From Curtobacterium sp. Leaf183 (lineage in GTDB: Bacteria > Actinomycetota > Actinomycetes > Actinomycetales > Microbacteriaceae): 64,000 bases of DNA. Positions 44,953 through 53,905 of the stretch are shown here, one piece after another; the stretch's first letter is position 1; each line of letters opens with the position of its first letter. A program made the position numbers and the translations under genes. The notes under the pieces are model-generated. The model did no database searches. It saw only the letters and a program-made list of their open reading frames with translations, and had not been told where the DNA came from. The DNA lies in the NCBI RefSeq assembly GCF_001424385.1, contig NZ_LMPO01000008.1, forward strand, positions 482,567 through 546,566, read 5' to 3'.

Positions 44953-45836
44953 CCCTTCACCGCACCGGTCAGACCACCGACGATGCGACGCTGGAACACC
45001 GCGAAGAACGCCAGCGCCGGGATCATCGACAGCGAGGTGAACGCCAGGACACGGGCCGTGTCGACGGAGTACTGCGACGAGAACGCCTGCACCCCGAGCG
45101 GCAGCGTGTAGGCCGATGCGTCGTTGAGGATGAACAGCGGCAGGATGTAGCTGTTCCAGCTGCCGATGAACGCCAGGATGCCGGTCGTGACCACGCCGGG
45201 CAGCGACAGCGGCACGACCATCCGGAAGAAGAACCCGAGGCGGCTCGCGCCGTCGATGGACGCCGCCTCCTCGAGTTCGTCCGGGATCGCCTTGAGGAAC
45301 GGCACCAGGATGATGACCGTCGTCGGCAGACCGAACGCGATCTGCGGCAGGATCACGCCCGCCAGGCTGTTCGTCAGACCGAGGTCCTTGACGAGCAGGT
45401 AGAGCGGGGTGATCGCGACCGTGATCGGGAACATCAGGCCGGCGGCGAACAGCGCGTACAGCGCACCGCTGCCACGGAACCGGTAGCGGGCGAGCACGAA
45501 GCTCACCATGAGCCCGAGCACGACCACGCCGACGGTGGTGGTGACACCCGCGATCAGCGAGTTGCCGAGCTCCTGCCAGAACACGCCGCTGCCGAGCACC
45601 TCGGCGTAGTTCGCGAAGTTCCACGGTGCGGGCAGACCGGCCGGGCTCGCGGTGATCTGCGCGTTGGTGCGGAAGCCGCCCAGGACGATGTAGGCGACGG
45701 GCCCGACACAGACCGCGATGAACAGCAGCGCGATGAAGTACGTGCCGAGGTTCCGCTCGCGACGGACGGGCCCGGTGTCACCACCCCGGCTGCCGCGACG
45801 GCGGCCGGGTGCGACGAGCGATGCGGTGGCGGTCAT
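44949..45836 (-). CDS. carbohydrate ABC transporter permease (MalG type)
   Basis: A 295-residue CUT1 permease with six membrane helices. The coupling motif is LEEAASIDGASRLGFFFRMVVP at about 190-210. Both ends overlap neighbours by 4 bp (MalF-type upstream, GH3 downstream). It partners the next upstream permease and the SBP at 46873-48168. Confidence 0.94.
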   Translation of the reverse strand: MTATASLVAPGRRRGSRGGDTGPVRRERNLGTYFIALLFIAVCVGPVAYIVLGGFRTNAQITASPAGLPAPWNFANYAEVLGSGVFWQELGNSLIAGVTTTVGVVVLGLMVSFVLARYRFRGSGALYALFAAGLMFPITVAITPLYLLVKDLGLTNSLAGVILPQIAFGLPTTVIILVPFLKAIPDELEEAASIDGASRLGFFFRMVVPLSLPGVVTTGILAFIGSWNSYILPLFILNDASAYTLPLGVQAFSSQYSVDTARVLAFTSLSMIPALAFFAVFQRRIVGGLTGAVKG

Positions 45837-46864
45837 CGTGTGGCCTTCTCGGTGAGTGCGCCGGCGGTGTCGCGACGCAGGACGAACCGCTGGTAGACGA
45901 GTGCGATCACCAGCGAGATGAGGAAGATCACCACGGCGACGGCGTTGCCGTACCCGTAGTTGCCGGAGTTGCGGCCGTTGGCGACCATGTAGGTCGCCAT
46001 GGTCGAGGTCCCGGCGGTCGAGGCGATGTACTGCCCCCAGATGATGTAGACGAGGTCGAAGAGCTGCAGCGACCCGATGATCGACAGGAAGGCCCAGATG
46101 CGCAGCGTCGGGCCGAGCAGCGGCAGCGTGATGCGCCGCTGGATCTGCCAGTAGCCGGCACCGTCGAGCTGTGCCGCCTCGAACAGCTCCTCGGGGATGC
46201 TCTGCAGCCCGGCCAGGAACAGGATCACCGCGAAGCCGATGTACTTCCACGAGATGATCGCCAGGAGCGTCCAGATCGCGATGTCCGGGTTCGAGAGCCA
46301 GTCGTTGCGCAGGGCGCCGAGCCCGAGCGTCTGCAGGAGGTCGTTGACGGCCCCGCTGCTCGAGAGCATCAGGCTCCACCCGGTGCCGACGATCACCTCG
46401 GAGATGACGTAGGGCACGAAGATGAGCACGCGGATCAGTCCGCGGCCCCGGATGCGCTGGTTGAGCAGCAGCGCCAGGATGATCGCGATCGGCCCCTGGA
46501 CCAGCAGCGACCCGATGACGATGAAGGCGTTGTGCCACAGCACGCCCCGGAAGTCGGGGTCGGTGAAGATGATCTTGTAGTTGTCGAGCCCGACGAAGTC
46601 GGTCGGGGTCCCGTAGCCCTGCCACTTGTAGAAGCCGTAGTAGGCGGCCAGCACCACGGGCAGGATGACGAACCCGACGAACATGATCGTCGCGGGTCCG
46701 GCGAGCAGGGCGATCTCGACCCGCTTGCGGACGTCGGCGACCGGCTTCGCGCGCGGCCGGCCGGCCGGGGCCGACGACGGTGTGCCGTCGGCCCCGGTCA
46801 GGTCCTTCCCCGCGCCCGTCTGCTCACCGGAGCGGGACGGACGGGGGGCGACTGAGGTGGCCAT
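45833..46864 (-). CDS. carbohydrate ABC transporter permease (MalF type)
   Basis: A 343-residue permease with six membrane helices after a low-complexity tail of about 45 residues. The coupling motif is FEAAQLDGAGYWQIQRRITLP near 230-250. The start codon is 8 bp after the SBP stop. Its 5' coding DNA contains a 12-bp perfect stem (46765-46797), in a position like the stem in the first sugar operon. Confidence 0.94.
   Translation of the reverse strand: MATSVAPRPSRSGEQTGAGKDLTGADGTPSSAPAGRPRAKPVADVRKRVEIALLAGPATIMFVGFVILPVVLAAYYGFYKWQGYGTPTDFVGLDNYKIIFTDPDFRGVLWHNAFIVIGSLLVQGPIAIILALLLNQRIRGRGLIRVLIFVPYVISEVIVGTGWSLMLSSSGAVNDLLQTLGLGALRNDWLSNPDIAIWTLLAIISWKYIGFAVILFLAGLQSIPEELFEAAQLDGAGYWQIQRRITLPLLGPTLRIWAFLSIIGSLQLFDLVYIIWGQYIASTAGTSTMATYMVANGRNSGNYGYGNAVAVVIFLISLVIALVYQRFVLRRDTAGALTEKATR
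46765..46797 (-). other. stem-loop in 5' coding end of MalF-type gene
   Basis: CCGGGGCCGACG (46765-46776) pairs perfectly with CGTCGGCCCCGG (46786-46797). It lies about 75 bases after the SBP stop and may slow 3' decay of the SBP part of the mRNA. Confidence 0.55.
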
Positions 46865-46872
46865 GGTCCGGG

Positions 46873-48168
46873 TCAGCCCTTCGCTGCGGCCTGGTTGACC
46901 GTCTTCACGATGTCGGACACGTCACCCTTGCCGGCGAGCAGGTTGACGACGCTGGTGTTGAGCGCGTTGCCGACGTTCTGGCCGTACAGGGTGTCGAGGT
47001 AGTTCGAGACGAACGGGGCCTTGTTGTAGGCGGCGAGCACCGTCTTCAGGTAGGGCTCGGTGACGACCGACTGCGCGGACTCGTTCGCCGGGATCGCGTT
47101 GAACGCCTTGTAGTAGGCCTCCTGCACGGGCTTCTCGGTCATGTAGTTGAGGAACGCCGTGCACTCCTTCTTCGGGGCCTTCGCCGAGCAGGAGTACCCG
47201 TCGACCGCGCCCATCATCGAGCCGGGCGCGCCCTTGCCGCCGGAGACCTCCGGGAACGGGAAGAAGCCGAGGTCGGACAGCGGCTTGCCGTCCGGGGTGA
47301 GCGAGGAGATCACGCCCGGGTCCCACGCTCCCATGAGCTCCATGGCGGCCTTGTGGTTGGCGACGAGGCCCGCCGAGCTGCCGGCGCCCTGCTGTGCCGC
47401 GGTGGTGAGGTAGCCGTCGTTGAAGGGCTTCGTGGCGAAGAAGTCCTTCGTGTTCTCGCCGGCGGTCTTCCAGCAGCTGTCGGTGAACTTCAGGTCCTTC
47501 GCGGCTCCGTTCAGCACCTTCTCGCTGCAGGCACGCAGCGCGAAGTTGTAGTACCAGTGTGCTGCGGGCCAGGCGTCCTTCGCCCCGACGGCCACTGGCT
47601 GGATGCCCGCGTCCTTGAGCTTGGTGATGTCGGCGTTCAGCTCGTCCATCGTCGTGGGCGTGCCCTCGATGCCGGCCTGCTTGAACAGGTCCTGGCTGTA
47701 CCAGACGCCCTCGGGGTTCACGTCGACCGGCATCGCGTAGGTCTTGCCGTCGAGCTCGTAGCCCTTGAACGCACCGGCGCTGACCTCGCTCTTGGCGTTC
47801 TTGCCGATCGAGCTCGTGATGTCCATGAGCTGGCCGGCCTGCGCCATGGCGTTCATCTTGCCGCCGCCTCGCTGCAGGAACACGTCGGGGGCGGATCCGG
47901 AGTTGAGCGCGGTCTGGAGCTTGCCGTCCAGGTCCTCGTTCTGGATGGCCTGGATCTTGATGGTCACGTTCGGGTTGGCCTTCTCGAACGACTTGACCGT
48001 GCTCTCCCAGAAGGCCTTGCCGGGCCCCGTGGTCGAGTTGTGCCAGAAGGTCATCGAGACCTTCCCGTTGCTGTCTGCGGCGTTGCCGCCGGCGGAACAG
48101 CCCGCTGCCGTGAGTGCGGTGGCCCCGATCAGCGCGATGGCTGCTGCGGCCCGGATCTTCCTCGTCAT
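46873..48168 (-). CDS. sugar ABC transporter substrate-binding lipoprotein
   Basis: A 431-residue CUT1 binding protein. The lipobox is LTAAGC with the lipid-modified cysteine near residue 24. The mature N-terminus has VSMTFWHNSTTGPGKAFWESTVKSFEKANP, and KAAMELMGAWDPGV is typical of family 1. Extra cysteine pairs (LRACSEK, TDSCWK, YSCSAKAPKKEC) may form disulfides outside the cell. A GAGGAG site supports ATG 48168. It leads the operon ending in GH3 and is divergent from LacI 48331. Confidence 0.95.
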   Translation of the reverse strand: MTRKIRAAAAIALIGATALTAAGCSAGGNAADSNGKVSMTFWHNSTTGPGKAFWESTVKSFEKANPNVTIKIQAIQNEDLDGKLQTALNSGSAPDVFLQRGGGKMNAMAQAGQLMDITSSIGKNAKSEVSAGAFKGYELDGKTYAMPVDVNPEGVWYSQDLFKQAGIEGTPTTMDELNADITKLKDAGIQPVAVGAKDAWPAAHWYYNFALRACSEKVLNGAAKDLKFTDSCWKTAGENTKDFFATKPFNDGYLTTAAQQGAGSSAGLVANHKAAMELMGAWDPGVISSLTPDGKPLSDLGFFPFPEVSGGKGAPGSMMGAVDGYSCSAKAPKKECTAFLNYMTEKPVQEAYYKAFNAIPANESAQSVVTEPYLKTVLAAYNKAPFVSNYLDTLYGQNVGNALNTSVVNLLAGKGDVSDIVKTVNQAAAKG

Positions 48169-48264
48169 CGTGGAACTCCTCGGTGTCGTCGTCGTTGACA
48201 AGTGCGACATCGAGTGCCGCGTGCTGAGAGCGTGCCAGGTGCTCCCGCCGCTTGTCAATCGATA

Positions 48265-48280
48265 TCGATAACGTTATCGA
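48265..48280. promoter_or_regulatory. perfect 16-bp LacI-type palindrome
   Basis: TCGATAACGTTATCGA lies between the divergent SBP and LacI genes, 97 and 51 bp from their starts. The AACGTT centre is typical of LacI-family sites. It probably controls both directions. Confidence 0.75.
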
Positions 48281-48330
48281 AGCGCGATCCGCAGAACGAG
48301 ATCGGGCCGGTGCGGCGGTACGGTGTGCAC

Positions 48331-49359
48331 ATGGAGACCGCTGTCGGCGCACAGCCGGGGCCCGGCCGGGTGACGATCGCCGACGTCGCGCGCGCCGCGG
48401 GCGTCTCGATCCCGACCGTGTCCAAGGTGATCAACAACCGGGACGGCGTGGCACCCGCGACGATGCTCCGGGTGCAGGAGGTCGTCGAGCGCCTGGGCTT
48501 CGAGACGTCGCTCGTCGCACGCAGTCTGCGCAGCACCCGGACCAACGTGATCGGGATCCTGGTCCCCGAGTTCGAGCCGTTCTCCACCGAGCTGCTCCGT
48601 GGCGTCTCGAGCGCCGCGACGGGCACCGGGTACGAGCTGCTGGCCTACGCCGGTCTGGTCACCGGCGCCAGTCAGCCCGGGTGGGAGCGACGGTCGCTGT
48701 CGCGGCTCTCCGGCACGCTCATCGACGGGGCCATCGTCGTGACGCCCACGACGGCGCTGTCCAGCTCGTCGATCCCCGTCGTCGCGATCGACCCGCACAC
48801 CGGCCCCGAGGGACACGCCACGGTCGACACCGACAACGCCGGCGGAGCACGCAGCGCCGTCGAGCACCTCGTCGCGCTCGGTCACCGGCGCATCGCCCAC
48901 ATCCACGGACGCGCCGACCTGGCCAGCGCCCAGCTCCGCGAGGCCGGGTACCGCGAGGCCCTGGCCGCGGCCGGCATCGCCGTCGACGAGGACCTGGTCC
49001 GCGCGGGCGACTACCAGGAGGACCAGGCCACCGCCGTCGCGCGCGAGCTCCTGACGATCCCGAACCGTCCGACCGCGGTGTTCGCCGCGAACGACTCGTC
49101 GGCCTTCGGCGTGTTGCACGCCGCCGCACAGCTCGGTCTCCGGGTGCCGGAGGACCTGTCCGTGGTCGGCTTCGACGACGTGCCGCAGGCGTCGACGACC
49201 ACCCCGCCGCTCACCACGGTCGCCCAACCGCTGGCCGAGCTCGGTGCCGCCGCGGTGGACATGCTGCTCGCCATGCTGCGCGGCGAGCCGGGGCCCGACC
49301 ACGTGCGGATGACGACCGACCTGCGGGTGCGCCACAGCACCGGGCCCGCGCCGTCCTGA
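48331..49359 (+). CDS. LacI-family regulator of the 42448-48168 operon
   Basis: A 342-residue regulator. The helix-turn-helix is VTIADVARAAGVSIPTVSKVINN at about 14-36, with hinge SLVARSLRS; the sugar domain has VFAANDSSAFGVLHAA and LSVVGFDDVPQAS. It is divergent from the SBP-permease-GH3 operon and has the perfect palindrome at 48265-48280 between. A beta-xylo- or gluco-oligosaccharide inducer fits the GH3 gene but is not proven. Confidence 0.94.
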   Translation: METAVGAQPGPGRVTIADVARAAGVSIPTVSKVINNRDGVAPATMLRVQEVVERLGFETSLVARSLRSTRTNVIGILVPEFEPFSTELLRGVSSAATGTGYELLAYAGLVTGASQPGWERRSLSRLSGTLIDGAIVVTPTTALSSSSIPVVAIDPHTGPEGHATVDTDNAGGARSAVEHLVALGHRRIAHIHGRADLASAQLREAGYREALAAAGIAVDEDLVRAGDYQEDQATAVARELLTIPNRPTAVFAANDSSAFGVLHAAAQLGLRVPEDLSVVGFDDVPQASTTTPPLTTVAQPLAELGAAAVDMLLAMLRGEPGPDHVRMTTDLRVRHSTGPAPS

Positions 49360-49368
49360 GGCGTGCCC

Positions 49369-50340
49369 TCAGCGGCGCAACGTCTGCTTGGGGTACTCCC
49401 CGAACCGGTCGAGGTACACGGCCGAGAACCGCCCCAGGTGCGCGAAGCCCCACCGTCGGGCCACGTCGCCGACGGTGACCTCCTGCGGGTCGAGTTGCAG
49501 GAGCTCCTGTCGGACCCGGTCGAGTCGCACCTCGCGCACGTAGGTCAGCGGTGAGACGCCGAGCACCCGCGCGAAGGACTCCTGCACGCTCCGCACGCTC
49601 AGCCCGGACACGGCGGACAGGTCGGCCACCGTGACCGGCTCGCGGACGTGGGCGTGCACGTGCTCGACCATCGCGCGGAGTCGGGCGTTCTTCGGCAGCG
49701 ACAGCGCCGCGGGCAGCGAGTCCACGTGGGGCGGGAACAGCCCGAGGAACGCCTCGACCGCCGCACGCTTGGCCGCCACCCAGCTCGACGAATCGACGCC
49801 GTCACGGAGCGCCCGCGAGAGCGCCCCGAGCGCGTCGTGCCACCGGCCGAGCGCCGGCTCGTCCCCCGCCAGGGGCTGGTCGAACCGCAGCGGTCCGTCA
49901 CCGAGTTCGTAGCGTTCGGCAGCGACCTCGCGGACGAGGTCCCGGTGCAGGTGCACCAGGCGCTGGTCATGGTCGGTGGCGATGAACGTGAACGCCTGCT
50001 CGGTGGGGAACAGGGTCGGTTCGTCCGGTCGCAGCTCGATGCGTTCACCCGCGACGTCGATCGCACCCGCCCCACCCGTCACCCACTGCACGACGTAGTG
50101 CTCGCCGGGCTCGATGACGCCGCGCACGAACCCCGTCACACGCGACCGCCGGACGGTGACCTGGCTGTCACCCACCGCGGTGTACCGGTAGGAGAACTGC
50201 TCACCGGTGCGCCGGGCGAGCCACTGCTTGCCGGCGTCGACGGCGACGAGGTCACGAGCGGCCGACTCGGGGTCACGGCCCGCCACCTCGAGCCGGATCA
50301 GGTCTGGCAGCGGCGCCGCCAGTGCGTCGGCGTCGCTCAT
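49369..50340 (-). CDS. AraC-family regulator
   Basis: A 323-residue protein. The N-terminal half resembles AraC-binding-like domains with beta-rich GVIEPGEHYVVQWVTGGAG. The C-terminal two helix-turn-helices are VTVADLSAVSGLSVRSVQESFARVLGVSPLTYVREVRLDRVRQ and VTVGDVARRWGFAHLGRFSAVYLDRFGEYPKQTLR. It converges with the LacI gene, 9 bp away, and is divergent from a MarR gene. No target is evident. Confidence 0.92.
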   Translation of the reverse strand: MSDADALAAPLPDLIRLEVAGRDPESAARDLVAVDAGKQWLARRTGEQFSYRYTAVGDSQVTVRRSRVTGFVRGVIEPGEHYVVQWVTGGAGAIDVAGERIELRPDEPTLFPTEQAFTFIATDHDQRLVHLHRDLVREVAAERYELGDGPLRFDQPLAGDEPALGRWHDALGALSRALRDGVDSSSWVAAKRAAVEAFLGLFPPHVDSLPAALSLPKNARLRAMVEHVHAHVREPVTVADLSAVSGLSVRSVQESFARVLGVSPLTYVREVRLDRVRQELLQLDPQEVTVGDVARRWGFAHLGRFSAVYLDRFGEYPKQTLRR

Positions 50341-50489
50341 GCTGCCGCCGACCGGGCGGACATCCACTGTGCGCACACGTCCTCGTTATCTGGATACGCT
50401 GTGCAGGAGAGTCCGACGTGCCGTTCCCTGCGGCCGTCCGGCCCTCGCTCGTCCAGTCTCGTTCCGTTGCGCCCCCAGGAGGTGATCGC

Positions 50490-50948
50490 GTGTCCGTCAG
50501 CGACACCGACCTCGACCTGGACGCCGCGCTCGGCCGTCTGGACGCCGCCATGGCGTCGCTCCGCCATCGCCTCCGCGAGCACATGGGCGTCGCGGGCATC
50601 GACCTGAGCATCGTGCAGTTCGTGTCGCGCTCCGAGTCCGGCGGACGTCCCGTCCGCGTGAAGGACCTGTCGTCGCACCTCGGCATCACCGGACCGGCCG
50701 TCACCAACGCCGTCGATCGCCTGGAGCGCGCGGGGCACCTGCAGCGCAAGCCGAACCCCGACGACGGGCGCAGTCGGTTGATCGAGCTCACCGACGACAG
50801 CCGAACGAAGTACCACGCCGCGATGGACAGCACGAACGAACACCTGCACGACCTGATGGCCTCCTTCTCGGATCGCGACAAGGCCAGGTTCGTGCGGATC
50901 ATCGACCGCGTCATCGATGCACTCGACGGCGGCGCACCCGGCCTCTGA
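50490..50948 (+). CDS. MarR-family regulator
   Basis: A 152-residue winged-helix regulator. VRVKDLSSHLGITGPAVTNAVDRLERAGHLQRKPNPDDGRSRLIELT covers the recognition helix and wing. The GTG has an almost perfect ribosome site (AGGAGGTGATC). It is divergent from the AraC gene. The 141-bp gap between them includes TATCTGGATA, a weak dyad. Confidence 0.9.
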   Translation: MSVSDTDLDLDAALGRLDAAMASLRHRLREHMGVAGIDLSIVQFVSRSESGGRPVRVKDLSSHLGITGPAVTNAVDRLERAGHLQRKPNPDDGRSRLIELTDDSRTKYHAAMDSTNEHLHDLMASFSDRDKARFVRIIDRVIDALDGGAPGL

Positions 50949-51101
50949 GGCAGATTATTGTGCCGCGACGACCGGGCCGAACTATTGTCCACGGAGCGCA
51001 ACCGGGTAATACTTCTACCTAAATCGGCGCGTGCCGACGCCGTCCGCCGTACGTTCTCCAGGGGTGGGAACACCGGGGAGACATCAGGACGGAGGGCTGC
51101 C

Positions 51102-51251
51102 ATGAGCAACTACGACACCGAACCGGGCATCGAACCGGTCCGCATCACGACGTTCCGGCGGATGCGCCGCAAGTGGAAGTTCGGCGAGCAGCCGACCGAG
51201 GACCAGACGGTCTTCGACGACCTGTTCACGAAGACCACGCGCCAGGGCTGA
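51102..51251 (+). CDS. 49-residue hypothetical protein
   Basis: A short soluble protein, MSNYDTEPGIEPVRITTF followed by a basic RRMRRKWKFG and an acidic C-terminal half (TEDQTVFDDLF). The charge split suggests a binding adaptor, but no family is recognised. A GGACGGAGGG site precedes the ATG. The upstream region (50949-51100) is AT-rich for this genome and looks like a promoter, with TTGTCC (50985-50990) and TAATAC 16 bp later. Confidence 0.65.
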   Translation: MSNYDTEPGIEPVRITTFRRMRRKWKFGEQPTEDQTVFDDLFTKTTRQG

Positions 51252-51267
51252 GACCCGGCCACACACG

Positions 51268-51308
51268 GACAGGAGGCACGGTGCCAGCGGGCACCGTGCC
51301 TCCTGTCT
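51268..51308. terminator. palindrome at convergent junction
   Basis: GACAGGAGGCACGGTGCC pairs perfectly with GGCACCGTGCCTCCTGTC around AGCG. It lies between the convergent 49-residue gene and LacI gene (ends 51370). Same family as 39780. Confidence 0.75.
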
Positions 51309-51310
51309 GT

Positions 51311-51370
51311 CCGGTGGTCGCGTCCACCGTCCGGTGGTCGCGTCCGCCGTCCGGTGGTCGCGTCCGCCGT
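51311..51370. repeat. three 20-bp tandem repeats
   Basis: Units CCGGTGGTCGCGTCCRCCGT repeat three times directly before the LacI stop codon, with a decayed fourth unit running into the gene end. They lie behind the palindrome and may be an expansion of 3'-end DNA. Confidence 0.85.
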
Positions 51371-52404
51371 CAGGCGGTCGCCGACGCCCCGGCGGACACC
51401 GGTGCCGTGGACTCTGCGACGCGGAGCACGCACGGCAGCAGGAAGTGCGGCAGCTCGACGGAGGTGCCGTCGAGCTGGTCGATGAGGGCGTCGGCGGCCC
51501 GGGTGCCGAGCGCACGGCCGGGCGCGACCATCGTCGACAGTCGGGGGTAGTGCTGGTCGCCGGCGGCACCGGACGAGGCGACGCTGAGCACCGAGACGTC
51601 CTCGGGGACGCGGCGCCCGGCGGCGTACAGGCCGACGAGCAGCCCCGCCGACGAGTCGTCCTTCATGATGAGCACGGCGGTGACGTCCGGGGCGACCTCG
51701 AGCAGCCGGCGGGCGGCGTCGCGACCGCCCTCGCTGCCACCTTCTGCGTAGACGACGGACCCCTGGAAGCCGCGCGCGGACATGGCCTGCTCGAACGTGT
51801 CCTCGACGCGTCGGTGCGGGGCGTAGCCGGCCATCGGCGTGCCGTCGAGGTCCTCGAGGACGAGCCCGAACCGGCGGTGCCCGAGTTCGGCGAGGTGGTC
51901 GATGCTGCGCTCGATCGTGGTCTCGAAGTCGATGTCGACGTACGGCAGGCCGCTGCTGTCCCGCGTGCGGCCGATGAGCGTGAAGGGGACGTCGAGCTCG
52001 GTCAGGACGGCGACGCGCGGGTCGTCCATCCGCACCTCCATCAGGATCACGCCGTCGACCAGGCCGCCGGAGACCAGGTCGTGGAGGTCGTCACCAGCGG
52101 GGTCGACGGGCCAGAGGACCAGGTGGTACCCGCGCTCGGACGCACGCTCGGCAGCCGCCATGAAGAACTCGGACGTGGTCGGGCTGAACCGGTTGCCCGT
52201 CGTCGGGAACAGCAGCGCGATGATCCGGGTGCGCCGACTGGCCAGCGCTCGGGCCACGACGTTGTTGCGGAACTTCAGCTCGCGCATGGCCGCGGTGACG
52301 CGGGCCTTGGTCTTCGGGGTGACGTACTTCGTGCCGTTGACGACGAAGGAGACGGTGGCGATCGAGACACCGGCGCGGTCGGCGACCTGCTGCATCGTGG
52401 CCAT
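51370..52404 (-). CDS. LacI-family regulator of the 52611-57733 operon
   Basis: A 344-residue regulator. The helix-turn-helix is TMQQVADRAGVSIATVSFVVNG at about 3-24, followed by VARALASRRTRIIALLFP and a sugar domain. It differs from the other two LacI proteins in its DNA-reading helix and hinge. It is divergent from the third sugar operon. Two AGCGCT-centred sites lie in between. Confidence 0.94.
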   Translation of the reverse strand: MATMQQVADRAGVSIATVSFVVNGTKYVTPKTKARVTAAMRELKFRNNVVARALASRRTRIIALLFPTTGNRFSPTTSEFFMAAAERASERGYHLVLWPVDPAGDDLHDLVSGGLVDGVILMEVRMDDPRVAVLTELDVPFTLIGRTRDSSGLPYVDIDFETTIERSIDHLAELGHRRFGLVLEDLDGTPMAGYAPHRRVEDTFEQAMSARGFQGSVVYAEGGSEGGRDAARRLLEVAPDVTAVLIMKDDSSAGLLVGLYAAGRRVPEDVSVLSVASSGAAGDQHYPRLSTMVAPGRALGTRAADALIDQLDGTSVELPHFLLPCVLRVAESTAPVSAGASATA

Positions 52405-52483
52405 GGCGACTCCTGCTCAAGACGGGCCCGCTCGAGGTCCCGATCGGACCGAGCACGATCAGCCTAGCGCTGTCCGGTCGCAG

Positions 52484-52511
52484 AAAAGCGCTTTACAAGC
52501 AAAGCGCTTAT
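52484..52511. promoter_or_regulatory. two AGCGCT-centred operators over the SBP promoter
   Basis: AAAAGCGCTTTA (52484-52495) and CAAAGCGCTTAT (52500-52511) lie 16 bp apart and overlap a promoter TTTACA (52492-52497) and TAGCTT (52516-52521, 18-bp spacing). A third AGCGCT lies at 52466-52471. They are the likely LacI sites. Confidence 0.7.
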
Positions 52512-52610
52512 CTGTTAGCTTCTCGCCCCAGGAGCACAGCGACGACGACGTCGAACGGACTCGTCGGCGCGTGCGTACCCCCAGCACCCGCCCAAGAGAA
52601 GAGCTCTGCA

Positions 52611-53846
52611 ATGAAGCACAAGTTCACTTCCACGTCGCGCCGGATGCGTGCGCTCGTCGGCGCCGTCGCCGTCGTAGCCACCATCCCGCTGGTCCTCACC
52701 GGTTGTTCCGGTTCGGGCTCCGCATCCTCGGGCTCCGGCTCGAAGAACCTCACGATCGAGGACTACTACGCGGCCAACTACAACCCGATCTACAAGCAGT
52801 GCGCCACGACCGTCGGCGCGAAGCTGACCATCAACCACGTCGCCGGCGCCGGTCTCATCGCGAAGGTGCTGCAGCAGGCATCGTCGAAGACCCTCCCCGA
52901 CGTGCTCATGCTCGACAACCCCGACGTGCAGCAGATCGCGTCCTCCGGCGCACTGTCCGACCTCGGCGACTACAAGCTGGACGCTTCGGGCGACGTCCCC
53001 GGCGTCAGGGCGGCGAACACCTACAAGGGCAAGCTCTACGGCCTGCAGCCCGCCACGAACTCCATCGCGCTCTACTACAACAAGAAGCTGCTCAGCGACG
53101 CCGGCGTCACCCCGCCCAAGACCTGGGACGAGCTGCAGGCCGCGGCGAAGAAGCTCACCAGCGGCTCGACCTACGGGTTCGCGATGAGCAACATCAACAC
53201 GTACGAGGGCACCTGGCAGTTCCTGCCGATGTTCTGGTCGAACGGCGGCAACGAGAAGAACATCGACACCGAGAAGGCGACGCAGGCGCTGGAGTTCGTG
53301 AAGAGCCTGCAGGACGACGGCTCGATGTCGAAGAGCTCGATCAACTGGGCCCAGGCCGACGTGAACAACCAGTTCCTCGCCGGCAAGGCCGCGATGATGA
53401 TCAACGGTCCGTGGCAGCTCCCGCTCCTGAACGCCAAGAAGGGCCTGGAGTTCGACTCCGTCCCGATCCCGACCCGCACCGGGTCCGAGACCGTCGCCCC
53501 GCTCGGCGGCGAGGCGTTCACCGTCCCGCAGACCGGCAACAAGGACACGATGGCGCTCGCCGGCAAGTTCGTCGGCTGCCTGAACTCCGTGAAGATGCAG
53601 AAGGTCATCGCCGGCGTCACCGGCAACGTCCCGACGAACATCGAGGCCGGCGCCGCATGGGCGTCCGACCACCCGCAGGTCGCCTCGTTCGTCACCACGG
53701 TGAAGACGGCCCGCGCCCGCACCGGTGAGCTCGGACCCGACTGGCCCAAGGCCGCGACGAAGATCTACACCGCCGTCCAGCTCGCCCTGACCGGCAAGGC
53801 CGACCCCGCGGACGCGCTCAAGCAGGCGCAGTCGCAAGAGCAGTAG
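52611..53846 (+). CDS. sugar ABC transporter substrate-binding lipoprotein
   Basis: A 411-residue CUT1 binding protein. The lipobox is LVLTGC near residue 32. The mature sequence has LTIEDYYAANYNPIYKQCATTVG, and later KAAMMINGPWQLP and APLGGEAFTVPQTGNKD. It opens the third sugar operon (SBP, MalF, MalG, ThuA, Gfo/Idh). The promoter overlaps two operators. A perfect stem-loop follows its stop at 53853-53878. Confidence 0.95.
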   Translation: MKHKFTSTSRRMRALVGAVAVVATIPLVLTGCSGSGSASSGSGSKNLTIEDYYAANYNPIYKQCATTVGAKLTINHVAGAGLIAKVLQQASSKTLPDVLMLDNPDVQQIASSGALSDLGDYKLDASGDVPGVRAANTYKGKLYGLQPATNSIALYYNKKLLSDAGVTPPKTWDELQAAAKKLTSGSTYGFAMSNINTYEGTWQFLPMFWSNGGNEKNIDTEKATQALEFVKSLQDDGSMSKSSINWAQADVNNQFLAGKAAMMINGPWQLPLLNAKKGLEFDSVPIPTRTGSETVAPLGGEAFTVPQTGNKDTMALAGKFVGCLNSVKMQKVIAGVTGNVPTNIEAGAAWASDHPQVASFVTTVKTARARTGELGPDWPKAATKIYTAVQLALTGKADPADALKQAQSQEQ

Positions 53847-53852
53847 CACCCG

Positions 53853-53878
53853 GGGAGCCGGCCACTCGGCCGGCTCCC
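53853..53878 (+). terminator. stem-loop between SBP and permease genes
   Basis: GGGAGCCGGCC pairs perfectly with GGCCGGCTCCC around ACTC, directly after the SBP stop. It may partly terminate or stabilise the SBP mRNA so that it exceeds permease mRNA. Confidence 0.65.
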
Positions 53879-53905
53879 TCCCGCGTGGAGGAAAGGACCC
53901 CCGGC

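Noticed and set aside
50387-50400. TATCTGGATA dyad between AraC and MarR genes as an operator
   Set aside because: Four-base arms are too short to support a site without binding data; mentioned only under the MarR gene.
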